Assembly (NCBI RefSeq): GCF_009905435.1
Contig: NZ_JAAAMT010000015.1
Location: 35,574-99,573 of the forward strand
Direction: 5' to 3'
From: Pseudomonas sp. R5(2019)
GTDB taxonomy: Bacteria > Pseudomonadota > Gammaproteobacteria > Pseudomonadales > Pseudomonadaceae
DNA length: 64,000 nt
Below, piece after piece: positions 27,940 to 37,058 of the stretch (positions are counted from its first letter, which is position 1; each line of letters opens with the position of its first letter). A program made the translations under genes and the position numbers. The notes under the pieces were generated by a model. That model worked only from the letters and a program-made list of their open reading frames with translations, was not told the origin of the DNA and made no database searches.

Positions 27940-28635
27940 ATGAGTCGCTTGTTGTCTGTTCTTGCCCTGGGTGCGGCGGCCTTGCTGGCCGGTTGCGTCA
28001 GCCCGCCACCGAAACCGGACGACCCGTATTACGCGCCGGTGTTGCCGCGCACGCCGTTGCCGGCGGCGGCCAACAATGGCTCGATTTACCAGGCCGGTTT
28101 CGAGCAGAACATGTACGGCGACCGCAAGGCGTTCCGGGTCGGTGACATCATCACCATCACCCTGAACGAAAAGACCCAGGCCAGCAAAAACGCAGGCTCG
28201 CAGATCGCCAAGAACAGTGACGCCAGTATCGGCCTGACCTCGCTGTTCGGCGCTGGGGTGTCGACCAACAACCCGTTCGGCAGTGGCGACTTGAGTCTGG
28301 ACGCCAGCTACAGCGGTAGCCGCGCGACCAAGGGCGACAGCAAGGCGGCCCAGGGCAATACCCTGATCGGCTCGGTCACTGTGACCGTGGCAGACGTGCT
28401 GCCCAACGGCATCCTGGCCGTACGCGGCGAGAAATGGATGACCCTGAACACCGGTGACGAGCTGGTGCGCATTGCCGGGCTGGTCCGTGCCGACGATATC
28501 GCCACCGACAACACCGTGTCTTCGACCCGGATTGCCGATGCGCGGATCACCTACTCGGGCACCGGCTCCTTTGCCGATGCCAACCAGCCGGGCTGGTTCG
28601 ACCGGTTTTTCCTAAGCCCGCTTTGGCCTTTCTAG
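27940..28635 (+). CDS. flgH: Flagellar L-ring lipoprotein
   Basis: A 231-residue outer-membrane lipoprotein. The signal ends LLAGC (Cys19). The L-ring core has [39 protein letters not shown] and ANGI-type [34 protein letters not shown]. It forms the bushing in the outer membrane. It sits 31 bp after flgG and one base before flgI. Confidence 0.96.
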   Translation: MSRLLSVLALGAAALLAGCVSPPPKPDDPYYAPVLPRTPLPAAANNGSIYQAGFEQNMYGDRKAFRVGDIITITLNEKTQASKNAGSQIAKNSDASIGLTSLFGAGVSTNNPFGSGDLSLDASYSGSRATKGDSKAAQGNTLIGSVTVTVADVLPNGILAVRGEKWMTLNTGDELVRIAGLVRADDIATDNTVSSTRIADARITYSGTGSFADANQPGWFDRFFLSPLWPF

Positions 28636-28636
28636 G

Positions 28637-29752
28637 ATGATCATGCTCAACTTCAAGCACCTGATGGCGGCGGCATTACTGTTGACGACGGCCTTTGCGG
28701 CCCAGGCCGAGCGGCTCAAGGACATCGCCAGCATCTCCGGCGTGCGCTCCAATCAGCTGATCGGCTATGGCCTGGTCGTGGGCCTGAACGGCACGGGTGA
28801 CCAGACCACTCAAACACCGTTCACCCTGCAGACCTTCAACAACATGCTCTCGCAATTCGGCATCAAGGTGCCGCCCGGCTCCGGCAACGTGCAGCTGAAA
28901 AACGTCGCGGCGGTGTCGGTGCATGCCGACCTGCCCGCATTCGCCAAGCCGGGGCAGGTGATCGACATCACCGTGTCGTCCATCGGTAACTCCAAGAGCC
29001 TGCGTGGCGGCAGCCTGCTGCTGACCCCGCTCAAGGGCATTGACGGCAACGTCTACGCCATCGCCCAGGGCAACCTGGTGGTGGGCGGTTTTGACGCTGA
29101 AGGCCGCGACGGTTCGAAGATCACTGTCAACGTACCCTCGGCCGGCCGGATCCCGGGCGGTGCCTCGGTGGAGCGGGCCGTGCCCAGCGGTTTCAACCAG
29201 GGCAACAGCCTGACCCTGAACCTCAATCGCCCGGACTTCACCACCGCCAAGCGCGTGGTCGACAAGGTCAACGAACTGCTCGGCCCGGGCGTGGCCCAGG
29301 CCATCGACGGCGGCTCGGTGCGGGTCAGCGCGCCGTTGGACCCCAGTCAGCGGGTGGATTACCTGTCGATTCTGGAAAACCTCGAGATCGACCCGGGCCA
29401 GGCGGTGGCCAAGGTCATCATCAACTCGCGTACCGGCACCATCGTCATCGGCCAGAACGTCAAGGTCTCGCCGGCCGCCGTCACCCATGGCAGCCTGACC
29501 GTGACCATCACCGAAGATCCGATCGTCAGCCAGCCTGGCCCGTTCTCCAACGGCGAAACCGCGGTGGTGCCACGTTCCAAAATCAATGCCCAGCAGGAAG
29601 CCAAGCCGATGTTCAAGTTCGGCCCTGGCACCACGCTGGATGAGATCGTCCGAGCGGTCAATCAGGTCGGCGCCGCACCAAGCGACCTGATGGCGATCCT
29701 CGAAGCCCTGAAACAGGCCGGCGCCTTGCAGGCCGACCTGATCGTGATCTGA
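28637..29752 (+). CDS. flgI: Flagellar P-ring protein
   Basis: A 371-residue periplasmic protein with a signal peptide ending AFAAQA and a mature start [33 protein letters not shown], the hallmark of FlgI. It forms the ring around the rod at the peptidoglycan with help from FlgA. An ATG two codons later (28643) is an equally possible start. It is followed eight bases later by flgJ. Confidence 0.97.
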   Translation: MIMLNFKHLMAAALLLTTAFAAQAERLKDIASISGVRSNQLIGYGLVVGLNGTGDQTTQTPFTLQTFNNMLSQFGIKVPPGSGNVQLKNVAAVSVHADLPAFAKPGQVIDITVSSIGNSKSLRGGSLLLTPLKGIDGNVYAIAQGNLVVGGFDAEGRDGSKITVNVPSAGRIPGGASVERAVPSGFNQGNSLTLNLNRPDFTTAKRVVDKVNELLGPGVAQAIDGGSVRVSAPLDPSQRVDYLSILENLEIDPGQAVAKVIINSRTGTIVIGQNVKVSPAAVTHGSLTVTITEDPIVSQPGPFSNGETAVVPRSKINAQQEAKPMFKFGPGTTLDEIVRAVNQVGAAPSDLMAILEALKQAGALQADLIVI

Positions 29753-29760
29753 GGCCGGCC

Positions 29761-30957
29761 ATGGACATGCCAAAAAGCGGCGTGGGTGCCGCAGCCGACA
29801 GCGGTGCCTACACCGACCTCAATCGCCTGAGCGCGATGAAGGTCGGCGACCGCGACAGCGAGAGCAACCTGCGCAAGGTGGCGCAGGAATTCGAGTCGCT
29901 GTTTCTCAACGAAATGCTCAAGTCCATGCGCAAGGCCAACGACGTCATCGCCCAGGACAACCCGCTCAACACCGAGACCACCAAGCAGTATCAGGACATG
30001 TACGACCAGCAGCTGTCGGTCAGCCTTTCCCGGCAGGGCGGCGGCATCGGTTTGCAGGATGTGCTGATGCGTCAGCTGTCGAAAAACAAGTCCCATGTCC
30101 CGGCGCCCACCAGCGGCCCGCTGGCCCACAGCGATGCCTCGACCCAGCGACCGCTGTGGGCGACCCGCAGCGCGGCGGCCGACATCAAGGTCAGCGCCAG
30201 TGAGGGTGTGCAGGCCGGGCGCAACGACATGGCGCTGCTCAACCAGCGCCGGCTGGCGTTGCCGAGCAAACTCACTGACCGTTTGCTGGCAGGCATCGTG
30301 CCGTCGGCCACAGCGGCCACCGAAGGCGTGGCCGCGAACAAACGCATCGACACCTCGGGCATTCGCAGTACCGCGCAAGCCTTTGCCGCGCCAAGCGAGT
30401 CGATGCGAATCCTGGGCCGCAGCATCGCCCAGCCGCCGCTGGCACCGTCCAGAAAGGCCTTCAGCACCTCCGACGAGTTCATCGCCACCATGCTGCCGAT
30501 GGCCAAGGAAGCCGCTGCGCGCATTGGCGTCGACCCGACCGTGCTGGTCGCCCAGGCCGCGCTGGAAACCGGTTGGGGCAAATCGGTGATGCGCCAGAGC
30601 GACGGCAGCAGTAGCCACAACCTGTTCGGCATCAAGGCCACCGGCAATTGGCAAGGCGATCAGGCGCGGGCCATCACCAGCGAGTTCCGCAACGGCCAGA
30701 TGGTCAAGGAAACCGCCGAGTTCCGCTCCTACGACTCCTACCAGGACAGCTTCCACGACCTGGTCAGCCTGTTGCAGAACAACGATCGCTATCAAGCTGT
30801 GCTGAAGTCGGCCGATAACCCGGAGCAATTTGTGCGCGAGCTGCAAAAAGCCGGCTACGCCACCGATCCGGACTACGCCAGCAAGATCACCCAGATCGCC
30901 CGGCAAATGAAGTCTTACCAACATTACGCCATGGCAGGCGGCTCCACGAATCTATAA
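29761..30957 (+). CDS. flgJ: Flagellar rod cap and peptidoglycan hydrolase
   Basis: A 398-residue two-domain protein. The N-terminal rod-capping domain (about 35-105) has NLRKVAQEFESLFLNEMLKSMRKAN. A linker follows, then a C-terminal glucosaminidase domain (about 235-395) with VLVAQAALETGWGKS (likely catalytic Glu269) and HNLFGIKATGNW. It cuts peptidoglycan so the rod can pass. The linker is long compared with the enteric protein (about 315 residues). Confidence 0.96.
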   Translation: MDMPKSGVGAAADSGAYTDLNRLSAMKVGDRDSESNLRKVAQEFESLFLNEMLKSMRKANDVIAQDNPLNTETTKQYQDMYDQQLSVSLSRQGGGIGLQDVLMRQLSKNKSHVPAPTSGPLAHSDASTQRPLWATRSAAADIKVSASEGVQAGRNDMALLNQRRLALPSKLTDRLLAGIVPSATAATEGVAANKRIDTSGIRSTAQAFAAPSESMRILGRSIAQPPLAPSRKAFSTSDEFIATMLPMAKEAAARIGVDPTVLVAQAALETGWGKSVMRQSDGSSSHNLFGIKATGNWQGDQARAITSEFRNGQMVKETAEFRSYDSYQDSFHDLVSLLQNNDRYQAVLKSADNPEQFVRELQKAGYATDPDYASKITQIARQMKSYQHYAMAGGSTNL

Positions 30958-30967
30958 GGGTTGAAGC

Positions 30968-33010
30968 ATGTCGAATCTGATCTCGATCGGGCTGAGCGGG
31001 TTGAACTCCAGCCAGGCCGCGCTGGCAGTCACCAGTAACAACATCGCCAACGTGGCGACGTCGGGTTACTCGCGTCAGCAGACGGTGAACAGTGCGGGCG
31101 CCCTGCAGAATATCGGCGTGGGGTATCTGGGGACGGGCACGACCATTTCCGACGTGCGTCGGATCTATAACAGCTACCTGGAAAATCAACTGCAGACAGC
31201 CACTTCGCTCAGCAGCGATGCGTCCGCTTACCTGGACCAGATCACGTCCGTGGACAAGCTGCTGGCTGACAGCTCTACAGGCATCAGCTCGGTGCTCTCA
31301 AGCTTTTTTTCATCGCTGCAAACGGCCTCTGCTGCTCCGGGGGATGTCGCTTCGCGCCAGTTGTTGTTGACCCAGGCGCAAACCCTGAGCAACCGCTTCA
31401 ACTCCCTTGCTTCGCAGATGACTCAGCAAAATGACAGCATCAATGCGCAATTGACGACGCTGTCAGGCCAGGTCAACAAACTGACCGCCAACATTGCCGA
31501 CCTCAACCAGCAAATCACCCAGTTGTCGGCCGCCGGCACCAGCCCCAACAGCCTGCTTGATGCCCGCAACGAAGCGGTGCGCTCACTCAACGAGCTGGTC
31601 GGCGTGACCGTGCAGGAGCGTGAAGGGGTTTACGATGTGTATCTGGGCACCGGCCAGTCGCTGGTCACCGGCAACCGAGCCAATGCCTTGTCGGTAACGC
31701 CGGGCGCCGCCGACAAGAGCCAGTACAGCGTTCAGATCAACTACCCGAACTTCAGCTCCGACGTGACTTCGGTGATCACCGGTGGCGAAATGGGCGGCAT
31801 TCTGCGCTATCGAAGCGACGTGCTGATTCCGGCCCAGAATGAGCTGGGGCGTGTGGCCCTGGCGGTTGCCGACGGCATCAACAGCCAGTTGGGGCAGGGG
31901 TTGGACGCCAACGGCGAGTTTGGCGCCTCGATGTTCTCCAGCATTAACAGCGCCGCGGCGATCAGCCAGCGCAGCCTGGCGTCGTCCGGCAACAGCGCCG
32001 GCTCCGGCAACCTGGATGTGACCATTGCCAACAGCGGCAACCTGACCCTCCATGATTATCAGGTGACGTTTACCAGCGACAAGGCCTACACCGTCGTGCG
32101 CTCCGATGGCACGCCGATGGGCAGTTACAGCCTGGATGAAGACCCGGCGCCGGTTATCGACGGCTTCTCGCTCAAGCTCAATGGCGGCGGCCTGGCCGCA
32201 GGCGACAGCTTCAAGGTGATTCCGACCCGCAATGCTGCCAGCGCCATTACCACCACATTGACCGACGCCAACAAGCTGGCCTTTGCCGGGCCGATCAATG
32301 CCACGGCCGGTACCGGCAACGCGGGCACCGGGACCATTACCCAGCCGACCCTGACCGGCAAACTGGACATCTACGACAGCGCCGCCCTGAGCGAGATGCA
32401 GGGCGCGCTGAGCAACTCGTTGCCGGTCAAGCTGGTGTTCGGCACGGCCGCCAACGGCGCCCAGACCTATACCGTCAATGATGCGAAAGGGAATCCGATC
32501 GGCAGCGGTAGCATCGTGCCCGGCCAGGACAACAAACTGACCATCAGCGTGCCGATGCTCGATGACAGTGGCGATCCGATTCTGGATGCCGATGGCAATC
32601 CGAAGGCGTTTAGCTTCGACACCAGCATCGGTGGCACGCCAGCCAGTGGCGACACCTTCAGCGTCGGCTTCAACATCGACGGCAAGTCAGACAACCGCAA
32701 CGCCCAGTCGCTGCTCGAACTGCAAACCAGGTCCACCGTCGGCACCCATTCCGGCACCGGCAGCAGCTTCACTGGCGCCTATGCCTCGCTGGTCGAGCGG
32801 GTAGGGGCCAAGGCCAACCAGGCCCAGATCGACACCAGCGCCACCACGGCCATTCTGACCTCGGCCAAGGCCAGTCGCGATTCGGTCTCGGGCGTCAACC
32901 TGGATGACGAGGCCGCTGGCCTGGTCAAGTTTCAGCAGTACTACACGGCCTCTTCGCAGATCATCAAGACCGCGCAAGAAACCTTCAGCACCTTGATCAA
33001 CGCCCTTTAA
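30968..33010 (+). CDS. flgK: Flagellar hook-filament junction protein 1
   Basis: A 680-residue protein beginning MSNLISIGLSGLNSSQAALAVTSNNIANVATSGYSRQQTV and ending GVNLDDEAAGLVKFQQYYTASSQIIKTAQETFSTLINAL, both diagnostic of FlgK. The middle (about 330-590) is an enlarged variable domain, so it is longer than enteric FlgK (about 550). It joins hook to filament and is exported with FlgN. Confidence 0.96.
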   Translation: MSNLISIGLSGLNSSQAALAVTSNNIANVATSGYSRQQTVNSAGALQNIGVGYLGTGTTISDVRRIYNSYLENQLQTATSLSSDASAYLDQITSVDKLLADSSTGISSVLSSFFSSLQTASAAPGDVASRQLLLTQAQTLSNRFNSLASQMTQQNDSINAQLTTLSGQVNKLTANIADLNQQITQLSAAGTSPNSLLDARNEAVRSLNELVGVTVQEREGVYDVYLGTGQSLVTGNRANALSVTPGAADKSQYSVQINYPNFSSDVTSVITGGEMGGILRYRSDVLIPAQNELGRVALAVADGINSQLGQGLDANGEFGASMFSSINSAAAISQRSLASSGNSAGSGNLDVTIANSGNLTLHDYQVTFTSDKAYTVVRSDGTPMGSYSLDEDPAPVIDGFSLKLNGGGLAAGDSFKVIPTRNAASAITTTLTDANKLAFAGPINATAGTGNAGTGTITQPTLTGKLDIYDSAALSEMQGALSNSLPVKLVFGTAANGAQTYTVNDAKGNPIGSGSIVPGQDNKLTISVPMLDDSGDPILDADGNPKAFSFDTSIGGTPASGDTFSVGFNIDGKSDNRNAQSLLELQTRSTVGTHSGTGSSFTGAYASLVERVGAKANQAQIDTSATTAILTSAKASRDSVSGVNLDDEAAGLVKFQQYYTASSQIIKTAQETFSTLINAL

Positions 33011-33024
33011 GGAAGTAGTCGACC

Positions 33025-34593
33025 ATGCGGATTTCCACCTCTCAGTACTTCGAGACCAGCGCGGCCAACTATACGAAGAACTTCTCCGATACGGCCAAGA
33101 CCAACGAGCAGATTTCTTCCGGCATCCGCATTCAGACCGCGGCCGATGACCCGGTCGGCGCGGCAAAATTGCTGATGCTGCAGCAGCAGAGCGCGCTGCT
33201 GACCCAGTACAGCAGCAACATGACCACCGCCACCAACGCCCTTAACCAGCAAGAGAGCGTGCTCTCAAGCATCCATGACGCCATGCAGCGTGCCAGCGAA
33301 CTGGCGATCCAGGCGGGTAACGGTGGCCTCAGCGATGCCGACCGCACCTCCATCGCCGCCGAGATCGGCGAAATCGAAGGCAGCGTGTTCGGCATGCTCA
33401 ACTCCAAGGATGCCAACGGCGATTACCTGTTTGGTGGCTCCAAGAGCTCGACGCCACCCTATGTGCGCAATGCCGACGGCACTTATGCCTATCAGGGCGA
33501 CCAGACCCGCCTGAGCCTGCAGGTGTCCGATACCTTGAAACTGGCGACCAGCAACACCGGGCACAACGTCTTCGAGTTGGCAGTGAACAACAGCCGCACG
33601 GAAGCAACGCTCACCGCCCCGGCCGTGGACGATGGTCGCGTGTCGGTGTCCGACGGCCTGCTCAACTCGGTCAACAGCTACTCCAAGTCGTTCGCCGCTG
33701 GCCAGCCATACACCGTGAACTTCACCAGCGCGACCCAGTACAGCATCGTCGATGCCGACGGCAACGACGTCACCTCCGAGACCGCCTCCAATGGCGTGTT
33801 TGATCGGGAGAAGGAGGGCGCCTCGACCATCACCTTCCGTGGCGTGGATTTCGAGATCAGCGTCAACCTGCAGGAAACCGACAGCGACCCGGACGCTGCC
33901 ATTGCCGGGCACTCGTTCACCTTGCAGGCCAAGCCGGATTCGGTGACCACCACCCGCAGCGCGGCCAACACCTCCACCGCCCAGGTGACCGCGTCGAACA
34001 TCACCGACAACGATAAGTTTCTCGGCACCTTCCCCGATGGTGGGGCAGTGATCAAGTTCAGCAGCGCTACCGACTACAAGGTCTACGCCCAACCCTACAA
34101 TGCCGACAGCAAGGCGATTGCCGAGGGCGTAATGGGGAGTGGCAACACCGTGACCGCCGCCGGGGTGACCTTTACCTTCGACGGCGCACCGAATGCCAAC
34201 GATCAGTTCTCGGTCACCAGCAGCACTCACAAGACCCAGAATGTTCTCGACACCTTGAGCTCGCTGCGCAAGAGCCTGCTGGTGCCTGTCACGGATACGG
34301 CCACCGCCACTGATCTGAAAAACGCTGTGGCATCGGCCATCAGCAACTTGGGCAGCGCGCGCGAGCGCATCGACCTGGCCCGTGGCGAGATCGGCGCGGC
34401 GCAAAATTCGATGCAGATCCAGCAGGATGAAAACACCAGCCTGAGCCTGGCCAACAAGAGCACCCAGTCCGCCATCGGCAATACCGACATGTCGACCGCG
34501 GCCATCACCCTCACCCTGCAACAAACCATGCTGCAGGCCTCGCAGCTGGCCTTCGCGAAAATCTCCCAGCTGAGCCTGTTCAACAAGCTCTGA
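33025..34593 (+). CDS. flgL: Flagellar hook-filament junction protein 3
   Basis: A 522-residue flagellin-like protein beginning MRISTSQYFETSAANYTKNFSDTAKTNEQISSGIRIQTAADDPVGAAKLL and ending NTDMSTAAITLTLQQTMLQASQLAFAKISQLSLFNKL. It is longer than the enteric protein (about 317) because of an inserted middle domain (about 170-410). It is the second junction protein beneath the filament, exported with FlgN. Last gene of flgFGHIJKL. Confidence 0.95.
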   Translation: MRISTSQYFETSAANYTKNFSDTAKTNEQISSGIRIQTAADDPVGAAKLLMLQQQSALLTQYSSNMTTATNALNQQESVLSSIHDAMQRASELAIQAGNGGLSDADRTSIAAEIGEIEGSVFGMLNSKDANGDYLFGGSKSSTPPYVRNADGTYAYQGDQTRLSLQVSDTLKLATSNTGHNVFELAVNNSRTEATLTAPAVDDGRVSVSDGLLNSVNSYSKSFAAGQPYTVNFTSATQYSIVDADGNDVTSETASNGVFDREKEGASTITFRGVDFEISVNLQETDSDPDAAIAGHSFTLQAKPDSVTTTRSAANTSTAQVTASNITDNDKFLGTFPDGGAVIKFSSATDYKVYAQPYNADSKAIAEGVMGSGNTVTAAGVTFTFDGAPNANDQFSVTSSTHKTQNVLDTLSSLRKSLLVPVTDTATATDLKNAVASAISNLGSARERIDLARGEIGAAQNSMQIQQDENTSLSLANKSTQSAIGNTDMSTAAITLTLQQTMLQASQLAFAKISQLSLFNKL

Positions 34594-34601
34594 CGCGCTT
34601 T

Positions 34602-34657
34602 GCGGCCGGTATTGGCAGCCTTTTGAAGGGGTTGCCCATGTCGGCCGCGTTGTTTTT
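34602..34657 (+). terminator. Terminator-like branched hairpin after flgL
   Basis: GCGGCCG (34602-34608) pairs with CGGCCGC (34642-34648). An inner hairpin GGCAGCC/GGTTGCC lies between them, and GTTGTTTTTG follows. It starts 8 bp after the flgL stop. Confidence 0.5.
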
Positions 34658-34887
34658 GCCCTGTGTTGAGCCGTCCACACAGCAATTTGAGTGTGACCAA
34701 TAAGTCAAATCGTGCATCTTCCCTGTATTGTATTAGCGGATGATACTGGCCTCGGCCCTCGCGATTTGCTTGAGTTGCCCCCGGTATCAGCCACGCCGCC
34801 TATGCCAGGCGAGGTTTTATCCCGTTTTTTTCGGCGCCCCTCAATTCACGCGAGTGGTGATCTTCAGCTGTTTATTATTGGGAAGCC

Positions 34888-35826
34888 ATGATGATTGGCA
34901 TAAAAAGCATAGCGAGTTACGTGCCTGCTCAAGGCCTTGATAACTACGCCCAGGGTGCCAAGTTCGAGAAGGACGAAGAGTTCATTCTGGGCAAGATCGG
35001 CTCGGCCTTTCTGCCCCGCAAGGAAGCCACTCAGGAAACTTCCGACCTGTGCGTCGAGGCGGTCAACGCCTTGTTCGCCCTCAATCCGCAACTTTCGCGC
35101 GAATCGATTGACGCGCTGATCGTCGTCACCCAGAACGGTGACGAAGAGGGCTTGCCGCACACCGCCGCCATCGTCCAGGACAAACTGGGCCTGCCGACCT
35201 GCGTGGCGGCTTTCGACATTTCCCTGGGCTGCTCGGGCTACGTCTACGGCATCTACGCCCTGAAGGGTTTCATGGAAGCCGCCGGCCTGAAGAACGGCCT
35301 GCTGGTGACCGCCGACCCGTACTCGAAAATCGTCGACCCGGAAGACCGCAACACCACCATGCTGTTCGGCGACGCGGCCACCGCCACCTGGATGGGCGAA
35401 GACGCGCCCTGGCAGCTGGGCAAGGCCAAGTTCGGCACCGACGGTTCGGGTGCACCGCACCTGAAAGTCAGCGACGGCGTGTTCTTCATGAACGGCCGCC
35501 AGGTCTTCAACTTCGCCCTGCTCAAAGTGCCTGCGCACCTGCGCGAACTGCTGGACGAATCGGGTCTGAAATCCGACGACATCGACGCCTTCTGCATCCA
35601 CCAGGGCAGCGCCGCCATCGTCGACGCCGTGGCCCGTCGCTTTGAAGAACAGCCTGAGCAGCAAGAGAAGTTCATCAAGGACATGGTCGAGACCGGCAAC
35701 ACCGTGTCGTCGAGCATTCCGCTGCTGCTGGAAAAGCACGTGCTCGACGCCTCCTGGAAGCGTGTTGCACTGAGCGGCTTTGGTGTAGGCCTGTCGTGGG
35801 GCTCGGCGATCATCTATCGCCCGTGA
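34888..35826 (+). CDS. Beta-ketoacyl-ACP synthase III-like enzyme of the flagellar region
   Basis: A 312-residue thiolase-fold enzyme with the KAS III triad: Cys115 in SLGCSGYVYG, His238 in CIHQGSA and Asn271 in ETGNTVSSSIP. It condenses an acyl-CoA with malonyl-ACP or transfers an acyl group; the substrate is unknown. In P. syringae a KAS III gene (orf3) sits at the same place with the flagellin glycosyltransferase genes fgt1 and fgt2. Here no glycosyltransferase is present, only this enzyme. The start is ATG ATG at 34888; either is possible. A clear terminator follows. Codon use is like that of neighbours. Confidence 0.88.
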   Translation: MMIGIKSIASYVPAQGLDNYAQGAKFEKDEEFILGKIGSAFLPRKEATQETSDLCVEAVNALFALNPQLSRESIDALIVVTQNGDEEGLPHTAAIVQDKLGLPTCVAAFDISLGCSGYVYGIYALKGFMEAAGLKNGLLVTADPYSKIVDPEDRNTTMLFGDAATATWMGEDAPWQLGKAKFGTDGSGAPHLKVSDGVFFMNGRQVFNFALLKVPAHLRELLDESGLKSDDIDAFCIHQGSAAIVDAVARRFEEQPEQQEKFIKDMVETGNTVSSSIPLLLEKHVLDASWKRVALSGFGVGLSWGSAIIYRP

Positions 35827-35847
35827 CCTGCTGACGGCACAAAAAAA

Positions 35848-35881
35848 GGCGCGCTTGCTGAACGGCAAGCGCGCTTTTTTA
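35848..35881 (+). terminator. Intrinsic terminator after the KAS III-like gene
   Basis: A 10-bp GC-rich stem (GCGCGCTTGC with GCAAGCGCGC) with a 6-base loop, followed by seven T. A run of A on the 5' side makes it partly bidirectional. Confidence 0.9.
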
Positions 35882-35913
35882 TTGCTCAAATTATCAAACT
35901 GGCTCGAGCTCTT

Positions 35914-36053
35914 TGTAGGAGCGGACCCGGCCGCGATGGGCTGCGAAGCGGCCCCCGGGGCCCGTGAAATCTACAGCGGAGGTCGCGCCTGCGGTAGGTA
36001 TCAGAATTGCCGGGGGTGCTTCGCACCCCATCGCGGCCAGGTCCGCTCCTACA
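35914..36053. repeat. REP doublet, arm type B
   Basis: TGTAGGAGCGGACCCGGCCG at 35914 and the complementary CGGCCAGGTCCGCTCCTACA ending at 36053. The arms extend inwards through CGATGGG and CCCATCG, with a loop of about 90 bases. Confidence 0.85.
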
Positions 36054-36185
36054 ATGTTCGGCGTCGCCGATCGCTATCCAATTCGGAAAACAACGTAAGC
36101 AAATATGCACAGATCTGGCGCGAACATGGTCCTAAGACCTATCCTACGCGGTCTGTCGCCGCCGTGAGGATTGTGCCCGGGAAGC

Positions 36186-36385
36186 TCTGCCACTAGGCTT
36201 TTGCGGTCGCTGAATGTTCAGCGATCGGGTGTGGTAACCCGGCACTGACTTGCTGCCTTTATGGCGGCTGTACGCGGGAGAGCTTCGGCTCTGCCGGGTT
36301 GGTCTCTGCCGGTTTACCACCCCGCGTACAGCTGCCACCCATCGTGTGGTAACGACTGGATGACGGCCCAATTGTAGAGACTACT
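36186..36385 (+). promoter_or_regulatory. Highly structured 5' leader of the DUF3077 gene
   Basis: The 200 bases before the gene fold into several strong elements. A hairpin TCGCTGA-ATGT-TCAGCGA lies at 36207-36224. A long 16-bp stem pairs 36263-36278 with 36321-36336 (one G-U pair only), enclosing a 5-bp UUCG-capped hairpin AGAGC-UUCG-GCUCU at 36279-36292. The direct repeat GTGTGGTAAC occurs at about 36229 and 36345, on each side of the long stem. The leader ends just before the ATG at 36386. It looks like an RNA regulatory element; the signal is unknown. Confidence 0.65.
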
Positions 36386-36691
36386 ATGAAAAAAATTGTT
36401 CCAGACCCTCCAAAGAAAGTCCTCGCCAAAACCGTCAAAATGCCTTTCGACACCTGCGACGCAGGCCACATGCCGCTGCTCGCCGTCCAGCCTGGCATCG
36501 ACGCCGAAGACGCCCTGATCCACGTCGCGCTCTATCTGCAATGCGGCATCGACACCCAATACAAAGTCATCGAACAAGCCCCCAGCCAATGCAAGAGCCT
36601 GGCCTTCACCAGCCTGCATTCCATGGAAATGGCCAAAGGTGTCGTTGAAGCCGTCCTGGGCGGAATGAAGCGCGGCGATCCCGGCACCTGA
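36386..36691 (+). CDS. DUF3077-like small protein
   Basis: A 101-residue protein. The block LLAVQPGIDAEDALIHVALYLQCG (about 34-57) resembles the DUF3077 signature (L-x-V-x-x-G-I-x-A-E-D-A-L-x-x-A-S-x-x-L-x-C) of small Pseudomonas proteins. No signal peptide or membrane segment is seen; the N-terminus is basic. It stands between the KAS III gene and fliC and is not a known flagellar component. Function is unknown. The notable feature is the long structured leader directly upstream. Confidence 0.65.
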   Translation: MKKIVPDPPKKVLAKTVKMPFDTCDAGHMPLLAVQPGIDAEDALIHVALYLQCGIDTQYKVIEQAPSQCKSLAFTSLHSMEMAKGVVEAVLGGMKRGDPGT

Positions 36692-36710
36692 ACGTAGGCG
36701 CCCCTAAAAG

Positions 36711-36790
36711 CTTCGCAGGCAAGCCTTGCTCCTACAGAGTCCTGCACACGATTTGCGGGGCATTTGTAGGAGCAAGGCTTGCCTGCGAAG
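36711..36790. repeat. REP doublet, arm type C variant
   Basis: Perfect 26-bp arms: CTTCGCAGGCAAGCCTTGCT continuing to CCTACA (36711-36736), and the exact complement at 36765-36790, with a 28-base loop. It lies 20 bp after the DUF3077 stop and upstream of fliC, and may also stop transcription. Confidence 0.88.
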
Positions 36791-36951
36791 GCCACACCGC
36801 AATCCAACGCCGTACCCGCACCCCAAATCGCTTTTGTGACACACCGCACATTCCCAATCCAGCACACCTGCACACCTGCGCACCTCTCACCGCTAACCCC
36901 TTTGTTTTCCGGGCAGTGGCCTGGTGATGGCAATTTTTTTCAAAAAATCCC

Positions 36952-36978
36952 TCAAGCAACCTGCAAAGCCGACGATAA
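36952..36978 (+). promoter_or_regulatory. Sigma-28 (FliA) promoter for fliC
   Basis: TCAAGCAA (36952-36959), an 11-base spacer, then GACGATAA (36971-36978), close to the FliA -10 GCCGATAA with one mismatch. Transcription would start about 70 bp before the fliC ATG, leaving an untranslated leader. The rest of the 268-bp gap after the REP holds no gene. Confidence 0.7.
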
Positions 36979-37058
36979 ACACTACGAAGGTTCTCTAGGC
37001 CACACCCGGCGGGTGCCAGGGCCGGAAGCCGCAGCACCCATCCAACGAGGATTTCGTC

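Noticed and set aside
33265..34680. A 471-codon open frame on the minus strand
   Set aside because: Antisense to flgL; Gly/Ala/Val-rich shadow without a domain.
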